64,000 nucleotides of DNA from Phymatolithon calcareum (GCA_977006965.1 OZ345355.1:1550001-1614000), one strand, 5' to 3'; positions 40,891 to 52,447 are shown, counted from the first letter of the stretch. A program made the numbers and translations. The notes: a model not told the origin generated them from the sequence alone.

Positions 40891-42795
40891 CTAATCTTGT
40901 GTCGCGGAGTAGAGCACATCTGTCTCGAAGAGAACCAGGGAGAACAAAAACAACACATTATAAACTAAGATATAGTCCCCGAGACCAAATGGTGAAGTCC
41001 ATACAACGATATTAGTGAACCCCCCGATCATGCATCCAATTTTCAGCATCCTTCTCCTCCTCTTGTTCCCTCGAATCCATGGAAAGCAACGAACGTAGAG
41101 GGTTGACAAAACGGACACCAATAGTCCGAGAAGAAAACCAGCAATATAGAATCTCACTTCACTAGATTCTTGAGCGTCATTAGTTTCAGTATCTTCTTGA
41201 GCTGGAGCCGTTCGTCTGAAACATGGGCAGTGCTTGAGTTTCCATTTTCGAAGCAGAAATAAGATAAGCAGATCGAAGAGAAAAACGAAAACGTAGAAAT
41301 AAACTTTGCCCATGAATACTCTGCAAAATCCGTAGACCATGTTCATGGATCCAACCATGACCCCAATCTTAAAAAACCACTCTCGTTGCTCAGTTTTCTT
41401 GAAATACTGAAAGCGGAGAAAGCGAAATGCCAGAAATGGAATCACGACAAGTACGCTTAACACAGCACCGACGAAGAAGAATGCAAATTCGGTTAGATTT
41501 CGTTTCCTGTCACCACTGCTCATAAGAATCTCATCAGGCCCAGATCCAGTCTCAATCCTTGCCTCACACGCCATGTCCGAATGTTTCCTCTTTCGAGAAT
41601 TATTCTCTGAGGTCAACGGGCTGCTTGAATTCCTGACAGTCATGCTTCGAGAGCCTGTATCATGGGCATACTTGAGGCGTTTCCGTAATGGCTGAATGTC
41701 CTCATTTTCATTCACTGTGCTTTGAGATTGTGATTCCCTTGGGGAAAAGTTGTCGCCGTGCAATTGATCCTCCCGCTTCTCGGCTTCGAACTTCCATACT
41801 AAGAACTCTGTGATAAATCCAACCGCCATAGCCCAGAGAGCAGCGAAAGTAAATGACAATCCAAGTATGAAAGATCGAAGAGATACTTCACATCGTGTTA
41901 CCCATACTTCGACAAACTGCAACTGAGCGTTGCCTATGGCCAATGTACGAGCAGCATTGCCGGTCTTCTGCAATGAATTAATGTACAACAGCTCTCCGCC
42001 CTTGATGAGAACAGGTATATTCGTCAGAAAATCTGTAGCCATTGCATACAGTAACGTGCCATATGCTGTAAAGTCATCTGTTATCGCCGATGCTGGGACA
42101 AATGAAAGAAGCATTGGGAGCAGAAGAATGGCCACGTTTGAGGGAGACAGCTCTTTCACAGTATCCTGATATATCGAAATATCTCCATTGGCTTCATCAA
42201 CAGCAGTCGCATATCCGGGTACGTCGTGCTTACTCATAGTTCCCAAGAGGGACCCGGAAGACGTTGGGTTACCCCAACCAAGGTCTGGATGGACCTCCGG
42301 ACTCTTCCATTCATTCAATCCCAGCAGTTTCGATATTTTAGCTGATTCGCTCACAACATATAGGGATGATACATCTCTAATGAATGTGCCTGAATATACT
42401 AGGCATGTTAAGTCGAGGCCTTCATCGCGAACAGTCTCGCGGAATGGTATCCCTACAGACCCATTTTGCCTAGGGGAAGAACGGAAGTCGTAGTGCAAGA
42501 GTGTCCCTTCTATAGTTCGAGCGCATGGCTCGAGGTCAGCGAGAGCCATGAACACCGCAGCGTTATTCTTGAATTGAATTGCATTTAGCGCCCACGCCTG
42601 CTGTGAATAATCACAACCCTGTTGTAGGGAAGCGTTGCCCGGCAGATGTCCGAAAAATATTTCATTGAGCCATTCTTGAAGCAATGAGGGGTGAAGGGCC
42701 CGAATAGAGTAGGCTGCAATGATATGGGCGGAGGCCACAGGGGCGAACAGCGGCAACAGGATGAAGAGTAACCAGGGTGTTCGGCAGGGCGCCAT
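40891..42795 (-). CDS. Multi-pass membrane protein with signal peptide, unrecognised family
   Basis: ATG at 42795 starts a 634-residue protein; the frame is open 11 codons further up but without an ATG. Residues 1-23 form a signal peptide (PWLLFILLPLFAPVASA-H). The region to about 200 is probably extracellular, with scattered Cys and N-glycosylation sequons (GNAS, QNGS). Hydrophobic helices include NVAILLLPMLLSFV, FILGLSFTFAALWAMAVGF, FAFFFVGAVLSVLVVIPF, YFYVFVFLFDLLILFLL, FYIAGFLLGLLVSVL and a C-terminal pair around YNVLFLFSLVLF. A long polar loop between the second and third has basic clusters (PLRKRLKY, SRKRKH). The family is unknown to me; receptor or transporter-like roles are only possibilities. 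The upstream region carries three identical-pattern palindromes (43114-43467). Confidence 0.85.
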   Translation of the reverse strand: MAPCRTPWLLFILLPLFAPVASAHIIAAYSIRALHPSLLQEWLNEIFFGHLPGNASLQQGCDYSQQAWALNAIQFKNNAAVFMALADLEPCARTIEGTLLHYDFRSSPRQNGSVGIPFRETVRDEGLDLTCLVYSGTFIRDVSSLYVVSESAKISKLLGLNEWKSPEVHPDLGWGNPTSSGSLLGTMSKHDVPGYATAVDEANGDISIYQDTVKELSPSNVAILLLPMLLSFVPASAITDDFTAYGTLLYAMATDFLTNIPVLIKGGELLYINSLQKTGNAARTLAIGNAQLQFVEVWVTRCEVSLRSFILGLSFTFAALWAMAVGFITEFLVWKFEAEKREDQLHGDNFSPRESQSQSTVNENEDIQPLRKRLKYAHDTGSRSMTVRNSSSPLTSENNSRKRKHSDMACEARIETGSGPDEILMSSGDRKRNLTEFAFFFVGAVLSVLVVIPFLAFRFLRFQYFKKTEQREWFFKIGVMVGSMNMVYGFCRVFMGKVYFYVFVFLFDLLILFLLRKWKLKHCPCFRRTAPAQEDTETNDAQESSEVRFYIAGFLLGLLVSVLSTLYVRCFPWIRGNKRRRRMLKIGCMIGGFTNIVVWTSPFGLGDYILVYNVLFLFSLVLFETDVLYSATQD

Positions 42796-43113
42796 GATGA
42801 CTGTGATTTGATCTTGGCAACAACGCAAAAAGGAATTGCTCCCAACAAATCAAGTGGTGCGCTGTGCCAGAATGCAGCGGAAAGGATTCGTCAGAGGTCA
42901 GCTTGATTCTCAGCTAGGAAACAAGGATAAGGTTGCTGTTTGCGAGAAGCAAACACCACAAGCCCTCGCGCAAAGCAAGGGCTGACCGCTCCAGGTGAGC
43001 TTACGACATATGGGTAGATGGCAAGAACAGAGTTTCGCTCATTATCGCCGTACAGAATTGCAAACGAGTGCGGTCGGGTCATTAATTTTGGTTATCCCAT
43101 ATGCAGACCTTAT

Positions 43114-43467
43114 ATGCGATTAATCGCATCTCAAGTAGAGAAAACTTCACAACTTGCAGAATATCGCTGGTTTTCCAATTTTTTTCTTGTTGATAATCGA
43201 AGAGGGCAATCTGCCTTCTGTACAGTTGCTCTTCGCCTTCAGAAGACTCCTTTATTTCTCTATAGAATTAAAGACATTTTATGGAAAAGAAGGCGAGCTA
43301 TGAGTAAACCAGTTATATGCGATATTTCGCATGTAACTTCGTAATCATAGTTGATATTTTTATGATGCTCGACAGTCCAGCAGGATTTTCAACAAGGACG
43401 AAAAATTCAAAAAAGCACAATGTTGCTATCAAAAACGTACATTTTCCCTATATGCGAAAAATCGCAT
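43114..43467. promoter_or_regulatory. Three ATGCGA-N4-TCGCAT palindromes upstream of the membrane protein gene
   Basis: Copies at 43114-43129 (centre TTAA), 43317-43332 (TATT) and 43452-43467 (AAAA) keep both half-sites exactly while the 4-nt centre varies. They lie 319-657 bp upstream of the minus-strand ATG at 42795. A dyad with fixed arms and free centre is typical of a dimeric DNA-binding protein site; this role is inferred. Confidence 0.55.
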
Positions 43468-45146
43468 GCCCCATGCACGTGGGTTATTGTACTGTAAGAA
43501 TGTGCCATGTCTAGCCATTACCGCTCGTTTCTGCCATACTCGCTTCCACTCGCATCTGCCACAATCTCTCTCCGATTTACATACTGGAGGATGCGGGAAA
43601 TGTCACTGCTGTACTGTACCGCAATTCGAACCTTGGAAAAAGCGAAACCTCGAGATATCGCTGTCCCCCACGCCAGGGAGCCCTATGATACGTACATCCG
43701 TAGAATGAATCCGTAGAATGATAAACATATACTGTAATTTGAAATTTTCGAATTTATGAAAAGTACCGCATTATTGCTGCAAGGCTCATACCTTGCCGCA
43801 ACAATGTTGTCACACAAATCAGGAGCATTCCTTCTGACCAATGACTGCTTTCATCATTACACATGACACATTGTTTAATTTCATTGGTGTAAGTGTTTGT
43901 AGGTTCGTAACAGTGCCAAACACAGAAATGGACAAGTTCTCCCTTGGGTGAAAGGAGGAGACACTAGGTGAACGAACTTAGGTGAGGCACTGTGTCATGA
44001 TTCTGAGCTTATCTTCGTCTAAGAACAAGGTAGACCAAAAGTAAATGATATGAGTGCCTGGCGTGGAAAGATCGAGTTCAAAAAAGCAGTTTCCATCTAG
44101 GAGTAATGCCTGCACTAAAACAACAATTTTAGGCCAAAAACGGCACTTTCACCCAACTTACTCCAAGCATTTCATGCTAGCAGGATCTCAAGGTTCAAAA
44201 ATTTCTAGAGTTCCCAGTAGTATAAACGAAAAGGGGCTACTCTGACCAGGTTTAATTTCAATAGATTGACCTCTGCATGCGTAGTGCCTGCACTAAGACC
44301 GCTCTGGAAGGAGAACCTTTACCCTAATCTTGCCGAGACACATAGCTTTCAACGTCAGTCTGAGTTACGAGCCCCCTTTCAACTGTGGAACCATTGATTT
44401 ATATAGTTCGTATGATAGCGCGGAAGCAGCGAAGGGTGAGAATTTCAACTTACAATATGATCGTTGCACCACGCAATGCTTGTAGATTAAAAGAAATCAT
44501 TAAGAATGAAGAAAAAGGAGAAAAGCAGAACCAGATGTGTTATTTATCATAATACTGCATCAAAAATTGGAAAAAAGCGACATGTCGCCGTCCCCGGCAA
44601 ATTCCTGAAAGCGTTATGAGTGAAGAAATAGGACCAGAGCAGAACGATGTTTTTTATTTATCAACATCCCGACATCTGCTCTCCACACACAACCCCGACA
44701 TCGTCAACATCAACCGTTCTAGCTAAACACACAGCTTCCTCAATCTACAACAACATTAAATGGGACCTGCACAACACCGACTTCACGTGCAGGGTACCCG
44801 CTCTGGACTTCTTGCCCATATGCGCGCGCGAAGTTCACAACTCCTTAAGATGGAACGCTCTAATCTCTCCCGCAGTTCAGACATTCTTTATGTAGCGACC
44901 CTTCGAAAAGTATTGAAAAATCATACGGGAACTCTGCGGGTTTTGTGACTGGGGTCTGTGCGAAGCAAGTCGTGAAATCGTCAAAATATGCGTGGAATCG
45001 AGGGGTTTTGGGAACGTAATGGCTTTTGGACCATAGAATCATTGCTGCGAGATTCACCACACTTTTTGGAAATTGTCAGGGACTTTGAATTTCCGCTGTA
45101 GCTTATTGTGCCTTACAGTCCAATTAGTGCATCAAAGTCAGCTGTA
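43468..45146. other. No gene recognised
   Basis: Low coding potential in all frames. The motif GTGCCTGCACTAA or AATGCCTGCACTAA occurs at about 44104 and 44285, perhaps parts of a decayed element. Confidence 0.4.
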
Positions 45147-45534
45147 TGAGGGGCATTCTTGAGAATTCATCAAAATCGCGGCATAGACCCAGTCAAAAAA
45201 GTCCTCATTACCAGTCATTATTTCGTGGACTGGTTACGAGGACGCGGCATAGGTTTTCAGTGGCTGAGTGTTGATTTGCAAACTTTCGCTTCAGATGTTT
45301 TCGCACACTTTTGAGCAAAAACTTGAAACATCACGAAAAGTTTGGTTGAAAAGCAATTCCACTTCCGAAAACTAAAATCGTTATGAGAAAAAATGTCCCA
45401 TAGATGAGCATATCAGCCACGCCAAACCTATGCCGCGTCCTCATTACCAGTGAAAATATTTCGGACTGGATTTGAGGACTTTTCCAGACTGGTAGTGCGG
45501 ACGCAAAAATCGAATTCTCAAGAAGGTCCCTCTG
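45147..45534. mobile_element. 388-bp MITE with about 115-bp terminal inverted repeats
   Basis: The left part (GAGAATTCATCAAAATCGCG to GAGGACGCGGCATAGG) is the imperfect reverse complement of the right part (CCTATGCCGCGTCCTC to AAAAATCGAATTCTC). It is flanked by TA (45145-45146, 45535-45536), suggesting a Tc1/mariner-type target. It has no coding capacity. Confidence 0.8.
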
Positions 45535-45550
45535 TATACAAGATTAGACT

Positions 45551-47967
45551 TTTTTTTTTGAAATTTTGAATTTATTAAACGCCCTCAGAAACACTCATAA
45601 GACTGTAAGGGAGATGCGTTTCAGATGCTACTACCTTGGTAGCTCCGTTACACTGTTAAAGCCCGCAAAACCCGGGCTCGTTGCTATCGTCGTAGCCCTA
45701 GCTGCAAAAACCCTCCTCCAGAGAAGGTGGAGGGGAAAGCTTAGAGTCCACTTGTCCTGTTCGTCGGAATCTCAGCGTCGCCGTTCTATTTTGTCTTGGT
45801 CTATTCCATGTCGTCATAAAAGACGATTGTGAGGAATAGTACTTTGTCAAGTGCCTTTTCAGTCTCACTAGTCTCCTCTTCTGTTAGTCGATATCTTTGA
45901 AGGTACACTTCGAGCTTGTTCATGAGAGTTGGTACGATTTCACCGAATTTGTCTTCCAGAAGTTTTTTTTATTGGAGTTTATTTAAAAGACTCACAGTCT
46001 TACGAATATACGGGCAAGGCTTCCTCAGTTGCTACCTTCCAGTGTGTAGACCGTTGAAACCTACCGCCTTCTATAGGCGGTGGGGAAAGTTTGGAACCTG
46101 GATCGTCCTACCTACTATGTGGTGTTCTTGTGGGTTCGCTGCTGGTGTTCCCGCTATTTGGCTTTGTGTCCTGAGGGACATCTAGTTAACTTCTCGTATC
46201 TTGATTTCAGAGCAGTCCTTCTTCATTTTCCATGCACTCTATGATGGTCTTGCTGAATAGCAAGAGCTCGTTAAGTGCTCTCTCGGTATCCGGTCTTTTG
46301 TCTTCTTTCAAGTCGTATCCGGACAGATTGTTTTCCAGCGTTGCCATATGCTGTCGAGCTCGGTTTCCAAATTTTTCCACCATGCTTGTTGTCGACACCT
46401 GCGTAAATCTTCCGCAGACGTACTGAAGTGCTAATTGCCTGTGCTTCACCTTCGGGAGTTTGAGGATTGCTGGTAGCTCGCTCGTCTTGTCATACGGGAT
46501 TCTCCTCTTTCTCTTCAATTCAAGACGATCTCCTTCCATTGTGAGGAATTTTGAGCGAAGCATTTCGGCAGACTGCTTTGCTTGAATGTGTTTGGTTGCT
46601 TCCACAAACGGTTCCCTGTTTTCCATAGCGGCAATATCGTTCCTGGTCGACTGGAGCTCTTGGTTGTTTCTGCTTTCAGGCGGCTTTTGTAGGTACATCT
46701 TTTCTTTGTCCTTTGTTCTCCTCAGCATCTTGAAGGCCAGGATTTCCCGTCTTTGGTTCGGTGCTTGGATTCGGCACAACAGGCGGAGTCTGTCTGACCT
46801 TCCTCTGGAGAGAGGACCGAACATTTGGCTGAAGAACGTTTGCTCAACTTCCTTGGCTGCCTTCTCAATGTCTTCTGTCCATGGCGTTAGATGCATTGCG
46901 TATTCCCAACGTGGCTGGATTAGTGCCTTGTACACCTTGATGCACTTTTGAATGGTCAGCCCTTTCTTGAATATTCCAAGTGTACGCAACTCATATACGG
47001 CGGACCTTGCCTTCTTCAGGCGTTGTATCATTTTCGTGTCTGATATTCCTTCGGGTCCAAGGGAGACTCCAAGGTAGGTGACCTCCGGGACGTGCGTCAG
47101 GACCATGTTCGCCAGTTTGGATGTTTCGCTTGCTGTTTCCTCTGATTCTAAGATCTCGCTTTTTCCCTTGTTCGTATTCCATGTCATACCGCGCTCTTCG
47201 GCCCACCGACTAGCTATTTCCAGCATGCCTTGCAATGCAGCAGGTGATTTCGCTGACAGAAGAACGTCGTCTGCGAATAAGACAGCGGGGACGTCCGCCC
47301 ATGTGCTCGGGACCTCGCTCATACGCTCGGCGAACTCATCCATAAAAATGTTGTACAGACTCGGGCTGAGTTGTCTTCCAGAAGTGTGGTACTCAATGGG
47401 GGAAAACGTCCGAATGCCCATTTAATCGCCAATTGGCGGTGACGTGCTTTCGGTAGTCTGATGATGGCGGGAGTAGACCCGGGAATATCATAAGGAATAT
47501 TCCTCTTTCTGCTCGCCTCCAAGCCTTCTCCTTCGTCTTTAAAGAGCAGGTCCCTCAACGATTTTGCTGAAACTCGCTGCTTAAGATAGGTTAGTGCCGT
47601 CTCGAATAGGTCGTGATGTAACATTGATGATATGTCACGACAAACCCATTGCAATTCCTCAACGTCTCTTTCCTCTCTTGGGACTGCGAGCAAGCCCATT
47701 TTCCTTGTTCTGGCTCGTTCAAGCATTCGTAACGCTAGAACTAATCTTCTGTCTTCCGCATTATGTATGCGACAGAGAAGACGAAGTCTCGCGGTTCGAT
47801 TTTTTGCGATTGGACCAAATACTTGTCCAAAAAAAGTCTTCTCCACGTCTGCAATAGCTGTTTGAACTCTTGTCGTCCATGGCGTCAGGTGCATGGCATA
47901 TTCCCATCTTGGCTGTATCAAGGCCTTGTACATCTTGATTGCTTTTAAGGGGCTGAGTCCCCGGGCT
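45551..47967 (-). mobile_element. LINE copy B (5'-truncated), split by LINE copy A
   Basis: Flanked by 13-bp duplications ACAAGATTAGACT (45538-45550, 47968-47980), with the poly(A) end at the left. The coding part runs from RGLSPLKAIKMYKALIQP through RWEYAMHLTPWT and RHRQLAIKWAFGRFPP to STTLLED. It then resumes after the nested element as DKFGEIVPTLMNKLEVYL and ends FLTIVFYDDME near 45800. The 3' non-coding region ends TTATTAAACGCCC (read on the plus strand) before the T-run. Only the region after the RT core is present. Confidence 0.9.
45964..47370 (-). mobile_element. LINE copy A (5'-truncated in RT), nested in copy B
   Basis: Perfect 15-bp duplications TTGTCTTCCAGAAGT flank it (45949-45963, 47371-47385). 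It begins inside the RT domain at LSPSLYNIFMDEF and has the catalytic FADDVLL. It then runs through YLGVSLGPEG, KALIQPRWEYAMHLTPW and KHRQLALQYVCGRF to a stop at 46207, apparently without internal breaks. The frame continues about 17 codons into copy B sequence at its 5' side. The 3' non-coding end (46100-45964) carries the tail also found on the short retroposons. Confidence 0.92.
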
Positions 47968-48230
47968 ACAAGATTAGACTGCTCTGTATACATGCTTGGA
48001 CTACTTGTAAAAAACTGTGCAGCACAAAGTACAACAACAGATTGAGGTATGGTCAGTCACAACTTGCCGCTGCCCATACCTCAATTTTCAACTCGCAAGA
48101 TACAAAGGCATCCAAAAGGTGAACTCGAATTTGTTTTACCGTTCTTGCAATGCATCGCATTGAGTCTAGGACAAAGAATTCGAAGGAAAAAGAGAATCAG
48201 GCGAGTAGGTCCTGCATAAGAGAGTTTAGT

Positions 48231-48300
48231 GAATATGTGATGTTTTGTTTTAAAAGCTCCCAAAACCTCAATTTGAGTAACAGGGCGACTTCCCACTCTT
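48231..48300 (-). repeat. LINE 3'-tail fragment (tail type 3)
   Basis: Reverse complement of the block at 6907-6972: CCCTGTTACTCAAATTGAGG and GGGAGCTTTTAAAACAAAAC in minus orientation. Confidence 0.75.
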
Positions 48301-48399
48301 CCACACTCTATTCTCCTAAAATGTCCTTAATTTGAAGTTCTCTTCACGTCAGGGTACGAGTAAGTATTTGCATATATATATTCAGTCCCTTGGTCGATT

Positions 48400-49194
48400 T
48401 CCGTGGATTACACTACTCGTTGGGGCGCTACGAGCTCAATCAAAACACCGGTTCCAAGGTATATCGCCAAGGTTGACTTTCTCCACATTGGGGCGCTGTT
48501 GAAAATCATTCTGAGGCACCACAGGAGCGTATTTCTGTCTCTTCCTGGTAGCTTTCTTGGCTTGTCAACGGGGATTTTTATTTTCCGTTCTTCTTCTTCC
48601 TCCTTCCAGCCTTTAATGATCTCCTCTACTCTGTGCTTGGACACCTTGCCATCTTCTGCTTTTTTTATCGCTACATTAAGGTCCTTCTCTTCTCTGACAT
48701 ACCCGATTTTCTTTGGTACGTCTGCCAAATCCTGTTCTTTTCCTCCATGTTCTTCTGCCTTTTTCATGTAATTCTTCCGTCTGAATAGGCTCAAAGAGAA
48801 ACTTTCAGCCTGGTGTGCTCTCCTCATCCCCGGGCTGGCGAGTCGGAACAGCACGCACGTCCTCTCTCTTCATGAACGGCATATTTTCCTAATACGTCCT
48901 TGTAGAAAACACCTTCTGCAGCTTCGATTGCAGCTTGTAATCGCTTGGTCCTCGGGATCAGGTGGATGGCATACTTCCATTTAGGGAGAAACAACGTCTT
49001 GAAAATCCTGATACTCGTGGTTGGATAGAAGCCACTAACATTTTACGCCAATTTGGTGTAGTTTGTGGATGCATCCCACTACATTCCGAACTCTTGAGAT
49101 TGCCGCGTCGTCAGTGAATCCCTTGTTGTTCATAGTTACCCTGAGGTGCGAAAGTCTCCATGCTTGGTGTAGCTCTTTTCCGGCCTGCCTTGGT
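48400..49194 (-). mobile_element. LINE copy C, 3' part
   Basis: Minus-strand frames: AGKELHQAWRLSHLRVTMNN, then SRVRNVVGCIHKLHQIGVK, a break, then 48408-48854 (FRLASPGMRRAHQAESFSLS; LRMIFNSAPMWRKSTLAIYL). It parallels LINE E at 58440-59990 element for element. Several stops, inactive. Confidence 0.85.
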
Positions 49195-49690
49195 CCACCC
49201 GGGCGATTACCAAACTCCCGAAAACAAGGCACCGCCAATTAGCGGTAAAGTGGGCATTCGGTCGGTTCCTCGCCAATGAGCAAATCCCTTCTTGCAGATA
49301 AGTTCGGTGATACTGTACGAACCCTCATGAGCTACCTCGAGGAATACCTCGGCAGATATCAACTAACCAAAGAGGAGATTAATATCACGGAAAAAGCTCT
49401 AGACAAGCTACTCTTCTTCACTATCGTCTTTTATGAAGACATGGAAAAAAACAAGGCGTCAATTGAGCTGCGACCCTGAGCCCTATAGGAATCAGACCAG
49501 TGGCCCCCAAGCTTTACCCTCCGCCCTTTTTCGAGGAGAGGGTTTTTGCGGCTAGGGCTACAACGTTAACACGGTCTACACGGATTTGAGTAGATGATCG
49601 AAGCTGCAAGAGACCAGCTGCTGAAACCCATCTCCCTTGCAGTCTCATGAGTGCTTTTGAGGGCGTTTAATACATTCCAAATTCAAAAGA
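49195..49690 (+). mobile_element. LINE copy D 3' end, opposite orientation, within copy C
   Basis: Plus-strand sequence from GGTCCACCCGGGCGATTACC through SLLADKFGDTVRTLMSYLEE to IVFYEDMEKN, then a 3' non-coding region ending TTTAATACATTCCAAATTCA. It is nearly the same as 61400-61890. LINE C sequence lies on both sides, so D inserted into C or replaced part of it. Confidence 0.85.
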
Positions 49691-49930
49691 ACTCCTTTCC
49701 TGGTTTTGTGTTCCATCTCATACAGTTCTCGTCTGCCCATTTCAAGGATGTTTTCAATAGTTTTTGTAGCCCTTCGGCGGTCTTCGCTTAAAGGAGAACG
49801 TCACCCCCTAATAGCTGCACAGGGTGCTACGACAGGGTTCCTGTTAGTTTGTCGGTGGCTTTGGCGAACATATCCATGAATATATTGTATAGACAAGGAC
49901 TGAGCAGGGACCCTTCGGAACTGCTCGGTC
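49691..49930 (-). mobile_element. LINE copy C, RT part
   Basis: Minus-strand reading SPCLYNIFMDMFAKATD, then a degraded catalytic region (GGDVLL where FADDVLL is expected), then QKLLKTSLKWADENCMRWNT. It continues logically into 49194 across copy D. Confidence 0.75.
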
Positions 49931-49959
49931 AATTATGCAACAAGTTTTCATTTCGTCTC

Positions 49960-50988
49960 CTGCCGACGTGATCCTTGACGGCTGTAGCAAATACGATACC
50001 ATATTTTAAGAACGGAAAAGGCAATAAGATACGATACCATCCTCTTTATGTGGGGTGGAAGTTTACTCTTCAGTCTTTCCAGGAGACCAAAGGTGAGTTT
50101 CTGTACCCCACTGAATCGTGTTACACCAACAAGAAAAGAAACTCTTCCATAGACAGAACCCAGTCAATACCTCTTGGCACTAGGAAAGTTGCCCCAAGCG
50201 TCAGCACGTAAAGCTCTCAAGGTTCACGTTCCAATCCTTCCCAGATTTGCATACACTCGCAATGTCGGCAGAGAACTTGCTCGGATGCACATTGGCTCCT
50301 AGAGCTCGTTTCCTACCCCTTCTTTGCGCCTTAGTGCCCGACTGAGTCGTGTTACACCACAAAAAAGAAACTCTTCTTCCGACAGAGTTCAGCCAAAAAC
50401 CTCTTGGCACTAGAAAAGTTGCCCCACGTGTCGCGCCCACCGGTATCGCATTGCTACCGCCAGATGGTGGGGGTGCCTTCCTTTTCTCGCGACCGACGCC
50501 GGTGCATTTCTTCCATCCCATTGGTCTGGAAATGACTCGCGAGTTAGTATCGTGATCCCTTATGGACCAGTAGTACACGTTGTCTCGCATGCACTGTAAG
50601 ATAACTTAGAGATCACCTCGAGTGGTTATAAACCACGACGACGCCGACCTAAAGTAAAGAGGGGCAATAAACCCCTCCAACAGCGTTATCGCAGCCATAT
50701 CCATTATCGATGCATTCTATCTTGCCTCACCTTCCAGCCTTTCTGGCTTGTCACGCGAGTCGAGCTATATTAACCGCGCTGGCCCGCCGCACCGTCACAA
50801 GCGCGATCCAGATCTCAAAGTGTCTAAACATGGTCAAGAACTCATTCACGGAAGTACGGCGACTGCTCCGTCACTCATTTTGAAGCACAACCACTAATTT
50901 ACATTGCAATCGCTAGCCGCTACATCTCCCACTTGCGTGTCCTGAACGTCTTCGTAAAACCGGGATATAGCACATGACATTCTCTTTT
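49960..50988. repeat. Direct repeat pair, otherwise no gene
   Basis: About 90 bp at 50110-50200 is repeated at 50340-50430 with moderate divergence (shared CGTGTTACACCA, AAGAAACTCTTC, CCTCTTGGCACTAG, AAAGTTGCCCCA). The rest shows no recognisable frame. Confidence 0.6.
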
Positions 50989-51489
50989 TTATTTTTCCCC
51001 AATTGTTTTGACCATTTGCACCTCAGCTACTCTCAGCCTCGTCGCTCGGGGACGACCACACCGCTCGAGCACCTCAGACGAAAGCTGCAGTGCAAATTCC
51101 TCTTCTGAATCGATGATCACGCCCCGGTTCGCATCCACCACAACGACATGGTCCGCGCTGGAGTCCTGGCGCAGGCGGACAAGACTCACACCACTCCATT
51201 TAGCGGCTAATTTTTGGGACGCCTCACCTCGACGCTGGCTTTGGATCTCTCGCTGGATGTCTCTATCCCGCTCGACTCGACAACGCACAACCGCGCTTCC
51301 CGGCAGATGGAACAGACGCCCCAACGGGCGAAGGTTCTGGTACCTCCATCCCCGCTGGTCCACTACCTCCTGCATACCCACTGCCGCCTCTCGTCCCTGC
51401 AAGGCGAACACGGCGTTCACCGCAGCTGCGTCGGCGCAGGTGTGCGAGCTCGGTCTCCGTGCACATGACACTGCATGTGCGACCGCCAA
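50989..51489 (-). CDS. Possible coding fragment in GC-rich island
   Basis: A 166-codon minus-strand frame without an ATG at its left limit, so likely partial. It reads as globular protein: VDQRGWRYQNLRPLGRLFHL, then KWSGVSLVRLRQDSSADHVV and VVDANRGVIIDSEEEFALQL. Sequence upstream on the same strand (to about 52345) has similar composition in other frames but is broken. I recognise no family. The plus strand is also open (51008-51550) with a much less protein-like, Arg/Ser/Thr-rich product, so the minus strand is preferred. Confidence 0.35.
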   Translation of the reverse strand: MAVAHAVSCARRPSSHTCADAAAVNAVFALQGREAAVGMQEVVDQRGWRYQNLRPLGRLFHLPGSAVVRCRVERDRDIQREIQSQRRGEASQKLAAKWSGVSLVRLRQDSSADHVVVVDANRGVIIDSEEEFALQLSSEVLERCGRPRATRLRVAEVQMVKTIGEK

Positions 51490-52447
51490 GGCCCCGCTTC
51501 ACGAGCACGAACAATCCGGTAATCACAGCAAGGCCCGGGTGGCGCCGTAAGAATGAACTCACGTAGCGCCCAAACTGCACGTCGCTGCCTCGTTCCACGC
51601 TTTTGCGGGACAATGCACGGCGGTGTCTCTCGGTCATGATTCACAATGCCGTACGCAGGGAAAGCAATCTCGCGTTCCCCGCTCCCGAACATTGTCGCAT
51701 CCATCTCGACCGGGTGGAAGGCTCTCCAAATTGGCCGTCGCCTGCAGCGATGCGCACACCTTGCCTTGCCTTTGGTCACGACGAGACCGTTGGCATTCTC
51801 GCAACCATCGCCGACACTAAGCGCCTCTACAAACCAGCGACGTCGCTGTCGTAAGCGCTGCGCGGAGGCATCTCTTCTGGCGAGCTCTGGGGTACACTCT
51901 GTGAGCCGACCAGCAGCTGCGAACTGCGGTATCTACCACCTGCCACCTCCGCGCGCGCAAGAGTTGCAATTCTGCCATTAACATGCGCTTCTACTGGGCC
52001 CTCTTCCATTTCACCCCGGCGCCGGCGTCAGCGCCGAGATCGTCCACCGCGCCGTGTGCGCTTGCGGATTCCTGCGGCTGGAGCGCCGGCCGCACGGAAA
52101 GCGCTTGTTCTGCTCGCAACATGTGTTCGTGCGTCATGCTCCGGCGAGCCGGCCCGGGGCGCGGTCGTAATCCCTGCCGTGGTTGGCGACGAACGTGCAG
52201 GCGCTGATACTGTGCGATACCCGCGCCGCACGGCTTCAGCGTGCGTCACAGCACCGCCGCCACGCATTCCCGCTCGCCATCTCCGTCCATGTATCGCTCC
52301 TCCTTTCCTGACCCTAGCGGCTAAAAGGTAACCGTGCAACTGCACTGAATTCGCCGGATGGGCGTGATTCTTTTCAAAGCCGTTCCTTTGATTCCCCTTT
52401 GCTTTATTTGTTTGTTTTGTTTGAAGGTTTTGCTTGAAGGTTTTACA
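51490..52447. other. GC-rich stretch with broken frames
   Basis: Multiple overlapping open frames caused by high GC. Fragments in different minus-strand frames (QLLRARRWQVVDTAVRS; EHMLRAEQALSVRP) may continue the neighbouring coding fragment, but no continuous gene can be built. Confidence 0.3.

Noticed and set aside
46207-47421. Reading 46207-47421 as one host gene
   Set aside because: The first 17 codons belong to a different LINE copy across a target-site duplication; the rest is reverse transcriptase.
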